This document shows positions 35,942 to 46,149 of a stretch of 64,000 nucleotides of DNA, piece after piece. Position 1 is the stretch's first letter. Each line of letters starts with the position of its first letter. The DNA is from Chloroflexota bacterium (GTDB taxonomy: Bacteria; Chloroflexota; Limnocylindria; Limnocylindrales; CSP1-4): assembly GCA_017853275.1 (NCBI GenBank), contig JAFMJV010000001.1:90286-154285 (forward strand). Direction: 5' to 3'. The translations under genes and the position numbers were made by a program. Under the pieces are notes generated by a model that was given only the letters and a program-made list of their open reading frames with translations, was not told the DNA's origin and did no database searches.

Positions 35942-37303
35942 GTGTCGATCTCGTACCCCACCCGGCCCACCGTGACCCGCGACCGACAGGTCGAGATGTG
36001 GAGGAGGGCCACCAGGTCGCTCCCCGGAGGTGCGAGCTCCAACTTCCGCGCCTGGGGGGAGGAGACGGTCTACGTGGACCGCGGCGAGGGCGCCCGGATC
36101 TGGGACCTGGACGGGAACGAGTACATCGACCTGCGGATGGGCTACGGCACCACGATCCTCGGGCACGGCGACCCCGGCATCGACGACTACGTCTCGGAGC
36201 GGATGCGCCGCGGCGTCAGCTTCAGCCTCACCTCGGAGGACGAGGTGCGGGTCGCGGAGCTGATCTGCGAGATGACCTTCTGCGAGATGGCCCGGATGAC
36301 CGTCTCCGGAACGGAAGCCACGATGCACGCGATCCGCGTGGCGCGCGGCTACACCGGCCGGGACCGGATCGTGAAGTTCGAGGGCCAGTACCACGGCGTC
36401 CACGACTACGCGCTGATCAGCGTCTACCCCAACGACGTCTCCGAGCTCGGCGACCGGAGCAACCCCCTGAAGGTGGCCTGGGGCCGCGGGATCCCGCAGG
36501 CGATCGCGGAGACGGTCATCCCCGTCCCGTACAACGACCTCGAGACCCTGCGCAACGTCTTCGAGCAGCAGGGCGAGGAGATCGCGGCCGTCCTCATCGA
36601 GCCGCTCCTCGGCAACGCGCAGGGGATCCTCCCCCAGCCCGGGTTCCTCCAGGCCGTCCGGGAGATGACCCGCGAGTTCGGCGCGCTCCTCATCTTCGAC
36701 GAGGTCAAGACCGGCTTCCGCGTCGCGCGGGGCGGCGCGGCGGAGCTCTTCGGCGTCGTCCCGGACCTCGCCACCTACGCCAAGGCGATGGGGAACGGCT
36801 ACCCGGCGGCGGCCTTCGGCGGCACGCGCGAGGTGATGTCCGTCCTCCCGGACAAGGTGAGCCACGGCGGAACGTACGCCGGCAACCGGGTCGCGGCGGC
36901 GGCGGCCACGGCCGTCCTCCGGCGCGTCCGGGATACGGATGCGCTGGAGCGGATGGACGCCGCGGGCCGGGCGATCCAGGCCGGGATCGGCGAGGCGATC
37001 GCACGGCGCGGCCTGCCCTACGTCTTCACCGGTGTCCCCGCGATCTTCGGGGTCGTCTTCCAGGAGGAGCTCCCCGCGGACTACCGCGCATGGGCGGATT
37101 CGGACCACCACCTCTACGACGACATCGCCGTCCGGATGCGCGACCACGGCTGCTTCCCGGAGCCCGATTCGCGGGAGCCGCTCTTCGTCTCCGTCGCCCA
37201 CGACGACCCCGAGATCATCGCGGGCGTCGTGGAGGGCTTCACCGTCGCGCTGGACGAGGCCCTGGACGCGCGCGCCCGGAGCCTTGCCTCGGCGCGCTCC
37301 TGA
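35942..37303 (+). CDS. Class III PLP aminotransferase, glutamate-1-semialdehyde aminomutase-like
   Basis: A 453-residue protein starting at GTG 35942 with GAGG 7 bases upstream. It resembles HemL: LPGGASSNFRAWGEE, WDLDGNEYIDLRMGYG, SGTEATMHAIRVARGYTGRD, the Asp in LIFDEVKTGFR and the PLP lysine K281 in YAKAMGNGYP. True HemL would convert glutamate-1-semialdehyde to 5-aminolevulinate, but no other heme genes are near and many GSA-like aminotransferases act on other substrates. Specific substrate unresolved. Confidence 0.82.
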   Translation: MSISYPTRPTVTRDRQVEMWRRATRSLPGGASSNFRAWGEETVYVDRGEGARIWDLDGNEYIDLRMGYGTTILGHGDPGIDDYVSERMRRGVSFSLTSEDEVRVAELICEMTFCEMARMTVSGTEATMHAIRVARGYTGRDRIVKFEGQYHGVHDYALISVYPNDVSELGDRSNPLKVAWGRGIPQAIAETVIPVPYNDLETLRNVFEQQGEEIAAVLIEPLLGNAQGILPQPGFLQAVREMTREFGALLIFDEVKTGFRVARGGAAELFGVVPDLATYAKAMGNGYPAAAFGGTREVMSVLPDKVSHGGTYAGNRVAAAAATAVLRRVRDTDALERMDAAGRAIQAGIGEAIARRGLPYVFTGVPAIFGVVFQEELPADYRAWADSDHHLYDDIAVRMRDHGCFPEPDSREPLFVSVAHDDPEIIAGVVEGFTVALDEALDARARSLASARS

Positions 37304-37310
37304 GCCGGGG

Positions 37311-37328
37311 CCCGGCCGGTGGGCCGGG
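37311..37328 (+). terminator. Inverted repeat after the aminotransferase gene
   Basis: CCCGGCC/GGCCGGG arms (7 bp) around a 4-base loop, starting 8 bases after the stop. No T-run follows, and it abuts the next promoter box, so termination is only possible. Confidence 0.3.
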
Positions 37329-37335
37329 TGCGGTG

Positions 37336-37341
37336 TAGGCT
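37336..37341 (+). promoter_or_regulatory. Putative -10 box of the MscS-like gene
   Basis: TAGGCT followed by 6 bases and the ATG at 37348; another leaderless-type arrangement. Confidence 0.4.
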
Positions 37342-37347
37342 CCCGGG

Positions 37348-38196
37348 ATGCCGTCCGTGGGTGATCTTCTCGGCGATCCCGTCGCCTGGCTCCAGGGCGA
37401 CTGGCCCGTCCTGCTTGCCGGCGCGATCCTCTTCTGGCTCGCGTGGCGCTTCAGCCGTCCGCTCCTCCACCGGCTCGTCTCGGGGACGATCCGGGCGCAT
37501 GGCGTCGCCTTCGGCGGTGCGATCCCGGATGACGAGCTCGCCAAGCGCGCCGCGACCGTCGAGCAGCTCCTCGCGGGGCTCGTCCGGGCTGCGCTCCTCC
37601 TCGCGCTCGTCTTCGCGATCCTCGGCGCGCTCGACCTGTGGTCCGCGGTCGCCGGTCTCGGGCTGCTCGGGGCGGCGCTCACCGTGGCCGGCCAGTCGAT
37701 CGTCCTCGACTACCTGATGGGGATGCTCATCATCCTCGAGAGCCAGTACTACGCCGGGGACACGATCGCGGTCGCCGGCGTCGAAGGGGAGGTCGAGGAG
37801 ATCGGGCTCCGGCGCACGGTGATCCGCGATCCCTCCGGGACCGTCCATTCGATCTCCAACGGCCTCATCCGCAGCTCGTCGAACCTCACCCGGGTCCACG
37901 CGATGGCGATCGTCGATCTGCCGGGGATCCCGGACGAGCGGCTGGAAGCGGTGATCGAGCGCATCGACCGGGTGGGCGAGGCGCTCGCCGCGGACCCCGC
38001 CTGGGCGGACCGGATCATCGAGGCGCCCCGCTACCTCGCGACGATCGCCCTCACGGACCTGGGGGTGACGCTCCGGGCGGGCGGGCGCGTCCGTGCCGCG
38101 GAGCGCTGGGCGGTGGCGGCCGAGCTGCGCCGCCGGCTCGCCCCGGAGCTGCGGGCGTCGGGGATCGACCCGGCCTCGCGCGGGATGGGCGGCTGA
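37348..38196 (+). CDS. Small-conductance mechanosensitive channel (MscS family)
   Basis: A 282-residue protein with three membrane helices (about 20-38, 70-95, 97-120) and then the MscS beta domain. The pore-lining third helix is Gly/Ala-rich (VAGLGLLGAALTVAGQSIVLD), followed by YYAGDTIAVAGVEGEVEEIGLRR-type residues, the diagnostic family loop. It opens under membrane tension to release solutes on osmotic downshock. No added sensor domains. Confidence 0.86.
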   Translation: MPSVGDLLGDPVAWLQGDWPVLLAGAILFWLAWRFSRPLLHRLVSGTIRAHGVAFGGAIPDDELAKRAATVEQLLAGLVRAALLLALVFAILGALDLWSAVAGLGLLGAALTVAGQSIVLDYLMGMLIILESQYYAGDTIAVAGVEGEVEEIGLRRTVIRDPSGTVHSISNGLIRSSSNLTRVHAMAIVDLPGIPDERLEAVIERIDRVGEALAADPAWADRIIEAPRYLATIALTDLGVTLRAGGRVRAAERWAVAAELRRRLAPELRASGIDPASRGMGG

Positions 38197-38221
38197 TCGC
38201 GGCCGCGTCGCCGCTCGCCGG

Positions 38222-38227
38222 TAGAAT
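38222..38227 (+). promoter_or_regulatory. Putative -10 box of acs
   Basis: TAGAAT about 50 bases upstream of the acetyl-CoA synthetase start. Confidence 0.35.
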
Positions 38228-38275
38228 GGGAGGCCGCAGCGCTCGCACGAGCGCCCCCGAGGAGTGAGCAGGAAC

Positions 38276-40255
38276 GTGACCGCCGAGCAGCCCGCCGGTT
38301 CGGGCGCCGAGATCGAGAACCTGATGGCCGAGGGGCGGAGCTTCCCGCCCGACCCCGGCTTCGCCGCGCGGGCGAACGCCACGAAGGAGCTCTACGCCGA
38401 GGCCGCGGCGGACCCCGAGGCCTTCTGGGCGAAGCTCGCCCGCGAGCGGATCACCTGGCAGGAGCCCTTCCACACGACCCTCGAGTGGGACCTCCCCTTC
38501 GCGAAGTGGTTCCTCGGCGGGAAGCTGAACATCACCGAGAACTGCATCGACCGGCACGTGGCGGCGGGGCTCGGCGACAAGGTCGCCTACCACTGGATCG
38601 GTGAGCCGGGCGATACCCGCACGATCACCTACGCGGATCTCCTCCGCGAGGTCCAGAAGACGGCGAACGCGCTGAAGGAGCTCGGCGTCGGCACCGGGGA
38701 TCGCGTCGCGATCTACATGCCGATGATCCCGGAGCTTCCGATCGCGATGCTCGCCTGCGCCCGGATCGGCGCGCCGCACACCGTGGTCTTCGGCGGCTTC
38801 TCCGCCGAATCGCTCGTGGACCGGATCAACGACGCCCAGGCGAAGCTCGTCATCACCGCGGACGGCGGCTGGCGGCGCGGCAAGCCGGTCGACCTGAAGT
38901 CGGCGGTGGACGAGGCGCTCACCCGGACCCCGTCCGTCGAGCACACCCTCGTCGTCCGGCGCGTCGGGGATGCGCAGCCCGGGACGGCGATGACCGCCGG
39001 CCGGGACCTCTGGTGGCACGAGATCGTCGATCGCCAGGCGGCGGACTGCCCGGCGATCCCGCTGGACAGCGAGCACATGCTCTATCTCCTCTACACGAGC
39101 GGGACGACGGCGAAGCCCAAGGGGATCATCCACACCACCGCGGGCTACCTCCTCGGCACGAGCCTCACCCACTCCTGGGTCTTCGACGTCAAGCCGGACG
39201 ACGTCTACTGGTGCGCCGCGGATATCGGCTGGGTCACCGGTCACAGCTACATCGTCTACGGCCCCCTCGCGAACGCGACCACCGGGCTCCTCTACGAGGG
39301 CGCCCCGGACACGCCGAGCTGGGAGCGCTGGTGGCAGATCATCGAGGACTACAAGGTCACGATCCTGTACACCGCGCCGACCGCGATCCGCGCCTTCATG
39401 AAGCAGGGCGAGGCGCTTCCCCGGAAGCACGATCTCTCCTCGCTCCGCCTCCTCGGCTCGGTGGGCGAGCCGATCAACCCGGAAGCGTGGCTCTGGTACC
39501 ACGAGAACATCGGCGGCGGCAGCGCCCCGATCGTGGACACCTGGTGGCAGACCGAGACCGGCTCGATCCTCATCACGCCGCTCCCCGGCGTGACCACGAC
39601 GAAGCCCGGATCGGCGACCTTCCCCTTCCCGGGGATCGAGGCGGACGTCGTGGATGCCAACGGGGCGAGCGTGCCGCTCGGCTCGGGCGGCTATCTCGTC
39701 CTGAAGCGGCCGTGGCCCTCGATGCTGCGGGGCATCTACGGGGACCCGGAGCGCTACCGCGCCACCTACTGGGGCCGCTTCCCCGGGATGTACTTCGCGG
39801 GCGATGGCGCCAAGCGCGACAGCGAGGGCTACCTCTGGCTCCTCGGCCGGGTGGATGACGTGATGAACGTCTCCGGCCACCGGATCAGCACGATCGAGGT
39901 CGAGTCGGCCCTCGTGGACCACCCGTCCGTCGCCGAGGCGGCGGTCGTGGGCAAGGAGGATCCGCTCACCGGCCAGGCGATCTTCGCCTTCGTGACCACG
40001 AAGGCCGGGATCGAGACCGGCGATGCGCTCGCCGCGCAGCTGCGCGACCACGTCGCCAAGGTGATCGGCGGGATCGCGAAGCCGAAGTACCTGATCTTCA
40101 CGCCGGACCTGCCCAAGACCCGCTCCGGGAAGATCATGCGCCGTCTCCTCCGCGATGTGGCCGAGGGCCGCCCGCTCGGGGATACGACGACCCTGGCGGA
40201 TGCCGGGGTGGTGGAGACGATCCGCGCCGGTGCCGGGGGCGCCGACGACGAGTGA
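38276..40255 (+). CDS. acs: Acetyl-CoA synthetase
   Basis: A 659-residue AMP-forming enzyme activating acetate to acetyl-CoA. GTG 38276 is preferred since GAGGAG (38259-38264) is 11 bases upstream; GTG 38264 would sit directly on that sequence. It carries the P-loop-like [12 protein letters not shown], the Trp-containing acetate pocket region [18 protein letters not shown], the hinge Asp in [13 protein letters not shown], and the C-terminal catalytic Lys in [12 protein letters not shown], often controlled by acetylation. Its stop overlaps the DUF4383 gene. Confidence 0.93.
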   Translation: MTAEQPAGSGAEIENLMAEGRSFPPDPGFAARANATKELYAEAAADPEAFWAKLARERITWQEPFHTTLEWDLPFAKWFLGGKLNITENCIDRHVAAGLGDKVAYHWIGEPGDTRTITYADLLREVQKTANALKELGVGTGDRVAIYMPMIPELPIAMLACARIGAPHTVVFGGFSAESLVDRINDAQAKLVITADGGWRRGKPVDLKSAVDEALTRTPSVEHTLVVRRVGDAQPGTAMTAGRDLWWHEIVDRQAADCPAIPLDSEHMLYLLYTSGTTAKPKGIIHTTAGYLLGTSLTHSWVFDVKPDDVYWCAADIGWVTGHSYIVYGPLANATTGLLYEGAPDTPSWERWWQIIEDYKVTILYTAPTAIRAFMKQGEALPRKHDLSSLRLLGSVGEPINPEAWLWYHENIGGGSAPIVDTWWQTETGSILITPLPGVTTTKPGSATFPFPGIEADVVDANGASVPLGSGGYLVLKRPWPSMLRGIYGDPERYRATYWGRFPGMYFAGDGAKRDSEGYLWLLGRVDDVMNVSGHRISTIEVESALVDHPSVAEAAVVGKEDPLTGQAIFAFVTTKAGIETGDALAAQLRDHVAKVIGGIAKPKYLIFTPDLPKTRSGKIMRRLLRDVAEGRPLGDTTTLADAGVVETIRAGAGGADDE

Positions 40256-40707
40256 GCGAGGCACGCCGGCGCGTCCCCACGGCGGACGAACCCCTCGTCC
40301 GCCGCTACGCCCTTCTCGTCGGGGTCGTCCTCGTCGTGGCGGGGGTGGCCGGCTTCCTGCCGAACCCGATCATCGGTGACCCGCTCGGGGGACCCTTCAT
40401 CGTCACCGGTCCGGCGCACGACACGATCCATCTCGCCGCCGGCCTCGTCGCGATCTGGATCGCCCTCGCCCTCACCGGTGCCGGGCAGGGAAGTGCCCTC
40501 GTCGCGTTCGGGGCGATCTGGCTCGTCTTCGTCGTCCTCACCTTCCTCTCGCCGACCCTCTTCGGGATCCTCGGTCCCACCGGCTGGTATGCGGTCAACC
40601 TTCCCGGGCAGCTCCTCCACCTCGCGCTCGGGCTCGTGAGCATCGCGATCGGCCTGATGGCGCGCTCCGCAGCGCCGGCGCGGCTGGATCGGGAGCCGCT
40701 CGCCTGA
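40252..40707 (+). CDS. Four-helix membrane protein, DUF4383-like
   Basis: A 151-residue protein from GTG 40252 (GTGA over the acs stop). It has four hydrophobic helices (about 20-37, 60-78, 83-100, 115-137). The loop [20 protein letters not shown] resembles the H-x-x-H-(L/I)-x-x-G element of DUF4383 proteins. Function unknown. It lies between acs and moaA with tight spacing on both sides. Confidence 0.65.
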   Translation: MSEARRRVPTADEPLVRRYALLVGVVLVVAGVAGFLPNPIIGDPLGGPFIVTGPAHDTIHLAAGLVAIWIALALTGAGQGSALVAFGAIWLVFVVLTFLSPTLFGILGPTGWYAVNLPGQLLHLALGLVSIAIGLMARSAAPARLDREPLA

Positions 40708-40718
40708 GCCACCCCTCC

Positions 40719-41750
<1,032 letters not shown>

Positions 41751-41787
41751 TCCGGCCGGCGCCCGGGAGCGCCGCCCTCCCGTTCGC

Positions 41788-41793
41788 TATCCT
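41788..41793 (+). promoter_or_regulatory. Putative -10 box before the RDD gene
   Basis: TATCCT about 60 bases upstream of the ATG at 41853. Confidence 0.35.
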
Positions 41794-41852
41794 GTCCCTG
41801 CCGGGACCGCCCGGCCCGTCGCCCCCGTGGGCTCACGAGGAGACCCGAGCGC

Positions 41853-42605
41853 ATGACCCAGCCTGCCGACCCGTCCGGCCCCGCGCCCCGGGTCCGCCCA
41901 TCCCTCGCGACGCGCCGCCCGGCTCGTCCCGCCGAGGAGGGGGGCGTGGCGGCAGGCTCCTCGCGTCCGGCCGCAGCGCCCGACGAGCGAGCGGCAGGGA
42001 CCCTGCGGGGCCCCCGGATCGGTGGATCGCGGGCTTCGCTCACCGAGCGCTTCGGAGCGGCACCACCGGTCCCCGGGATCGAGCGGCTCGTCTTCGCCGA
42101 CCCGTCCTCCCGCCTGATCGCCCACCTCCTCGACCTCGTCGTCCTCGGGCTGATCGGCCTCGTCCTGGCGGGCACGATCGGCGCTCTCCTCGGCGGGATC
42201 GTCCGGAACACGATCACCGCGCTCGACCAGGTCGACCTCCTCGCCCTCGTCATCGTCTTCCTCCTCCACCTCCTGCTCTCGGCGGCCTACCTCATCGGGA
42301 GCTGGTCGCGCGGAGGGAGGAGCCTCGGGATGGCGATCCTCGCGCTGCGCGTCGTGGACGAGCGGGAGGCCGAGGAGATCACCCTCACCGAGGCGGCCCA
42401 GCGGTTCGTCCTCCTCGGCATCCCCTCCGTCCTCGTCGTCGTCTGGTGGTACCTCCCGGTCGCGATCGGGTGGCTCGCCCTCATCGGCGGTGGCATCCTC
42501 CTCGGCCTGCTCGCCGCCACCGTCCTGCGGGACCCGGTGGGGCAGGGCTACCACGACCGGATCGCCGGCACGGTCGTCGTCAAGCCGGCACGCCGCGCCC
42601 GCTGA
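41853..42605 (+). CDS. RDD-family membrane protein
   Basis: A 250-residue protein: a disordered Pro/Ala/Arg-rich N-terminus of about 80 residues, then an RDD domain with three or four helices. The name-giving residues are seen as Arg and Asp in SRLIAHLLDLVVL and the Asp of GYHDRIAGTVVV; SWSRGGRSLGMAILALRVVD is the middle signature. RDD proteins are small membrane proteins of mixed or unknown function (some are Na+/H+ antiporters). GAGGAG-type sequence precedes the ATG. Confidence 0.82.
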   Translation: MTQPADPSGPAPRVRPSLATRRPARPAEEGGVAAGSSRPAAAPDERAAGTLRGPRIGGSRASLTERFGAAPPVPGIERLVFADPSSRLIAHLLDLVVLGLIGLVLAGTIGALLGGIVRNTITALDQVDLLALVIVFLLHLLLSAAYLIGSWSRGGRSLGMAILALRVVDEREAEEITLTEAAQRFVLLGIPSVLVVVWWYLPVAIGWLALIGGGILLGLLAATVLRDPVGQGYHDRIAGTVVVKPARRAR

Positions 42606-42933
42606 CACGGGCTCCATCCACCGTTCATCCACGTCCTCGCGAACGCGTGGATAACCGGAGGCCGGACGGCCGGATCCGTGGAGAACCTCCGTTGACCCGG
42701 CCGGCTCGACCCGGCATCGTTCTCCCAGCCCGGAGGGGCAGCCCGGTGGCGCGAACGGACGGCGACTCGCTCGTGGTCCTGGCGCCGGCGGCACGATGGT
42801 CCGAGAGCGGTGCGATGGCGCCGGATCCCAGCGGGTCCGGAGCCGGGTCCCGCCTCCGGGCGGCGGGCCGGCGTGGCGGTCTCTCCGGGCCTTTCCCTGC
42901 CCGGCCGGTCCTGCCCGCCGTACCGGAGTCCTC
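42606..42933 (+). other. Gene-free interval with one inverted repeat
   Basis: No convincing reading frame or RNA gene is visible in these 328 bases. The only structure is an inverted repeat ATCCACG (42627-42633) / CGTGGAT (42646-42652) just after the RDD stop. The minus-strand reading of 42646-42654, TTATCCACG, is one base off a DnaA box. The remainder is ordinary GC-rich sequence. Confidence 0.5.
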
Positions 42934-43782
42934 ATGACCGCGATCCCCGGGCCGCGCGCCCTCGCTCCCCGCCTCGACCAGCTCGCCGCCGCCGTCCGGG
43001 CGCGCAGCGCCCTCGTCCCGAGGATCGGGATCGTCCTCGGCTCCGGGCTCGGCCGGCTCGGCGAGCGGATCGAGGATCCCGTGGCGATCCCCTACGCGGA
43101 GCTCCCCGGCTGGCCCGCGCCCACCGCCCAGGGCCATGCCGGGCGCCTCATCCTCGGCCGGCTGGACGGGATCCCCGTCGCCTGCCTCCAGGGGCGCTTC
43201 CACTGCTACGAGGGCCACGACGTCCTCACCGTCGTCGAGCCGGCCCTCCTCCTCGGCCGCCTCGGCGCCCCGGAGATCCTCCTCACGAACGCCGCGGGCG
43301 GCGTGGACCCCACCTTCACGGCGGGGACGCTGATGCTCATCACGGACCACCTGAACCTGACCGGGCGCTCGCCGCTCCTCGGCCCGAACGACGACGCCGT
43401 CGGTCCGCGCTTCCTCGACCTCACCGCGGCCTGGGACCGCGATCTCGCCGAGCGCCTGCGGGTGGCGGCGCGGAGCGAGGGCATCCCTCTTGCGGAAGGG
43501 ACCTACGCAGGCCTCCTCGGCCCGACCTACGAGACCCCGGCGGAGGTGCGCATGCTCCGGACGCTCGGAGCCCACGCGGTCGGGATGTCCACGGTCCTCG
43601 AGGCGATCGCGGCGCGCTGGGCGGGGATGCGCGTGTGCGGGATCTCGCTCGTCACGAACCCGGGCGCCGGGATCTCGCCGACCCCGCTCTCCCACGCCGA
43701 GGTGATCGCCGCGGCGGATGCAGCGGGGCCCCGTCTCGAGGCCGTGGTCCGCGCCTTCCTCCGCGAGCTCCCGGCTCCCTGA
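42934..43782 (+). CDS. punA: Purine nucleoside phosphorylase
   Basis: A 282-residue trimeric-type PNP that splits purine nucleosides with phosphate. ATG 42934 has GGAG 6 bases upstream. Motifs: IGIVLGSGLG near residue 28 (phosphate site), GRFHCYEGHD, TNAAGGVDPTFTAGTLMLI, GPTYETPAEVRMLR, AVGMSTVLEAIAA and the base-binding Asn in SLVTNPGAG. Length and motifs are standard for bacterial PunA. Convergent with thyX, with 18 bases between stops. Confidence 0.9.
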   Translation: MTAIPGPRALAPRLDQLAAAVRARSALVPRIGIVLGSGLGRLGERIEDPVAIPYAELPGWPAPTAQGHAGRLILGRLDGIPVACLQGRFHCYEGHDVLTVVEPALLLGRLGAPEILLTNAAGGVDPTFTAGTLMLITDHLNLTGRSPLLGPNDDAVGPRFLDLTAAWDRDLAERLRVAARSEGIPLAEGTYAGLLGPTYETPAEVRMLRTLGAHAVGMSTVLEAIAARWAGMRVCGISLVTNPGAGISPTPLSHAEVIAAADAAGPRLEAVVRAFLRELPAP

Positions 43783-43800
43783 CCGGCCGGCGGGCCGGGC

Positions 43801-44649
43801 TCAGCGGACGGGGAGGTCCCGTCCGGCGGCCTTCGCCGCCGCGCGCTTCTCGGACCACGCACCGAGGACGGAGTCCTTGTGCGGCCGGATCGGGCAGTGC
43901 TCGTCCCGGTTCCGGTCCTCGTCGCAGTAGCCGAGCGGGACGCACTTCGGGGCGAGGAAGGCGCCGAGGAAGGGGCTCACCGTGAAGACCTCGTGGCGGA
44001 TCAGCTGGAAGAGCCGCCGGATCTCCCACTGGGCCATCGTGCACAGGCGCAGCCCTGACATGTGGATGAGCGCGCGCAGGTTCGCGGTCATCACGAGGTT
44101 CGTGCGCGTCGCGTTGGGCATCACGAAGCGCGCGTCCTCGCCCGGGATCCCCGCCTCCAGCAGCTCCCCGTAGAAGGCGAGCGAGTCGTCCAGGGCATCC
44201 GTGAAGCGCTCGCGCAGCTCCGGGTCGGCATCCGCGATCGAGCCCGGCACCATGTAGGCGGGCTCCCGGTACTTCAGGTAGCGCTGCGACTGCTGGTCGA
44301 AGGCGAGCCCGGCCCGATGGCGTACGAGCTGGTGGGAGAGGGTGCGCGTGACGCCCGAGATCGCGAAGGTGAAGACGATGTGCTCGATCGTGGAGCCGTG
44401 CCCCGATTCGATGACCTTCCGGACCAGCTCCTGCTGCTTCTCCGGCGTGACGCGGCCATCCGTGGCCCGGTCGAAGATCTCCTGGGGGTCGAGCTCGGAG
44501 TAGCAGGTCCGGCAGGCGGTGTAGATGAGCGGCAGGTACGCCTGGGCCGCCACCTCCGGGGTGGGGAAGAGGAGGCGGACGCGCATCCCGAGATCGCGCA
44601 CCGCGGGGCTGCGCGGGGTCGCCGAGACGGGCCGGGACGGTTCGCTCAC
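43801..44649 (-). CDS. thyX: Flavin-dependent thymidylate synthase
   Basis: A 282-residue FAD enzyme making dTMP from dUMP with methylene-tetrahydrofolate. The ThyX signature region reads RHRAGLAFDQQSQRY, a variant of RHRxxSxNxxSxR in which the first Ser and Asn are replaced, while the second Ser and Arg remain; it is preceded by GHGSTIEHIVFTFAISGV. Cys-bearing CDEDRNRDEHCPIRPH lies near the C-terminus. Starts at GTG 44649 within the MFS stop (GTGA). Confidence 0.9.
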   Translation of the reverse strand: MSEPSRPVSATPRSPAVRDLGMRVRLLFPTPEVAAQAYLPLIYTACRTCYSELDPQEIFDRATDGRVTPEKQQELVRKVIESGHGSTIEHIVFTFAISGVTRTLSHQLVRHRAGLAFDQQSQRYLKYREPAYMVPGSIADADPELRERFTDALDDSLAFYGELLEAGIPGEDARFVMPNATRTNLVMTANLRALIHMSGLRLCTMAQWEIRRLFQLIRHEVFTVSPFLGAFLAPKCVPLGYCDEDRNRDEHCPIRPHKDSVLGAWSEKRAAAKAAGRDLPVR

Positions 44650-45938
44650 GGTGCGAGTGTAGTCGCTCCTCCGGACGGGCCGGGTGGGCGCGGCTCGCGG
44701 CGCCGGAGCGGGCGGGTCCAGGCGATCCACGCCGCACCGGCGAGGCCGAGGAGCGCGCACATCGTCCACAGCGCGGGGACCTCGCCGAGGACGGTGGAGA
44801 GCCCGGCGGCCACGAGCTGGGAGATCGCGATCGAGGCGGTGGCGAGCGCGTAGTCCACGGAGAGGACACGGCCGCGCACCTCGTCCCGGACCGAGCGCTG
44901 GAGCCCGTAGGAGGAGAGCGTCCATTCCGCACCGCCCCCGAGATGGGCCACGACGACGAACACGAAGGCGACGAGGAGGGCGGGGGCGAGCGGCAGGAGC
45001 GCATAGGCCACGGGATAGAGGACGAGGGCGATCGCGATCGCGGTGAGCGCACGGCGGTCGTCCGTCCCGGCCCAGCGGACCGCGAGGATCGGGCCGAGGA
45101 GCGCGCCCACCCCGCGGGCCGCGAAGAGGACCCCGATCCCCGCCTCGTCCGCCCCCAGGCGCGAGCCACCGAAGACGGCGAGGAAGATGAGGACGCCGGT
45201 CCCCACTCCGAAGGTGACCTTCGTCGTCAGGTAGGCGGCGACCGTCCGGGAGGAGCGGGCGAGGGCGAGCGTGACGGAGATCGAGCTGCGGGCCCCCGCG
45301 AAGCCCCCGGGGGCACCCTCCGCCCCACCGCGCCCACGCCCCCGTGCCCCCTGGAAGGGGAGGCGGATCGAGGCGACGAGGAGCGCCGAGGCGAGGAAGG
45401 TGAGCGCGTTCACGAGGAAGGCGACGTCGCGCCCGAAGGTGGCCGCGATCAGCCCGCCGACCGCCGCACCGATCGCCAGCATCGTCCCCCACGCCGCGCC
45501 TCCGAGCGCGACCGCCTTGCCCAGGTCACCGGGTGCCACGAGGTTGGGCATCGCCGCGGACGAGGCGGGCTCGAAGAAGGCCGCCCCGACCGCGAGGAGC
45601 GCGGCGCACAGGAAGGCGATCCAGAGGGTCCCTCCGTCCCGGGCGAGAAGGAAGCCGAAGCAGACGCCGACGCGGGCCAGGTCCGCGACGATCATCACCG
45701 TCCGCCGGTCGAAGCGGTCCGCGACCGCGCCGGCGAAGGGGGCGACGAGGAAGAAGGGTCCGTTCTGGAGGACGAGGACGAGCGAGGTGACCGCCGCCGA
45801 CCCGGTCAGCTCGAGGGCGAGCCCGAGGAGCGCGACGGTCGCCAGCCAGTCCCCGGCGAAGCTGATGATCTGGGCGAGGTAGAGCCGGGTGAAGGCCGGG
45901 TTGTCCCGCAGGACCCGGAGGAACGGGCGGGGATCCAC
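44646..45938 (-). CDS. MFS transporter (MFS_3-like efflux protein)
   Basis: A 430-residue protein with twelve hydrophobic segments. The first loop, FAGAVADRFDRRTVMIVADLAR, is the conserved MFS motif between helices 2 and 3, and FLRVLRDNPAFTRLYLAQIISFAGDWL is the typical start of the MFS_3 branch, so it is probably a drug or metabolite exporter. GTG 45938 follows the stop of the Cys-rich gene by a few bases. Substrate unknown. Confidence 0.84.
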   Translation of the reverse strand: MDPRPFLRVLRDNPAFTRLYLAQIISFAGDWLATVALLGLALELTGSAAVTSLVLVLQNGPFFLVAPFAGAVADRFDRRTVMIVADLARVGVCFGFLLARDGGTLWIAFLCAALLAVGAAFFEPASSAAMPNLVAPGDLGKAVALGGAAWGTMLAIGAAVGGLIAATFGRDVAFLVNALTFLASALLVASIRLPFQGARGRGRGGAEGAPGGFAGARSSISVTLALARSSRTVAAYLTTKVTFGVGTGVLIFLAVFGGSRLGADEAGIGVLFAARGVGALLGPILAVRWAGTDDRRALTAIAIALVLYPVAYALLPLAPALLVAFVFVVVAHLGGGAEWTLSSYGLQRSVRDEVRGRVLSVDYALATASIAISQLVAAGLSTVLGEVPALWTMCALLGLAGAAWIAWTRPLRRREPRPPGPSGGATTLAP

Positions 45939-45945
45939 GCGCGGG

Positions 45946-46149
45946 TCAGTAGTAGTCCGAGCAGGAGAGGTAGTACCCGCAGCGGCAGATCAGCTTGCAC
46001 TTCCGCTCCTCCATCCGCGCCCCGCACTGGGCACAGACGAGCATGAGATCCCCGGGGTCGTCCGGGGCGTGCCCGCCGGGGGCCGTCGCGACGGTCTCCT
46101 CCTCCGGCAGGATCTCGATCCGCGGCAGCGGGGTCCCCTCGCTCCTCAC
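45946..46149 (-). CDS. Small Cys-rich protein, probable zinc ribbon
   Basis: A 67-residue protein. Its C-terminal half contains six Cys: CAQC (about 39-42), then CKLICRCGYYLSC (about 51-63), ending in SDYY. The spacing suggests one zinc ribbon plus extra Cys. Small proteins with a very similar CKLICxxCGYxLSCSD ending are familiar from diverse bacteria but have no assigned function. It lies between the channel gene and the MFS gene with overlapping ends, so it is co-expressed with them. Confidence 0.75.
   Translation of the reverse strand: MRSEGTPLPRIEILPEEETVATAPGGHAPDDPGDLMLVCAQCGARMEERKCKLICRCGYYLSCSDYY

Noticed and set aside
35942-37303. Naming the aminotransferase hemL outright
   Set aside because: Motifs fit glutamate-1-semialdehyde aminomutase, but many class III aminotransferases share them and there is no heme gene nearby.
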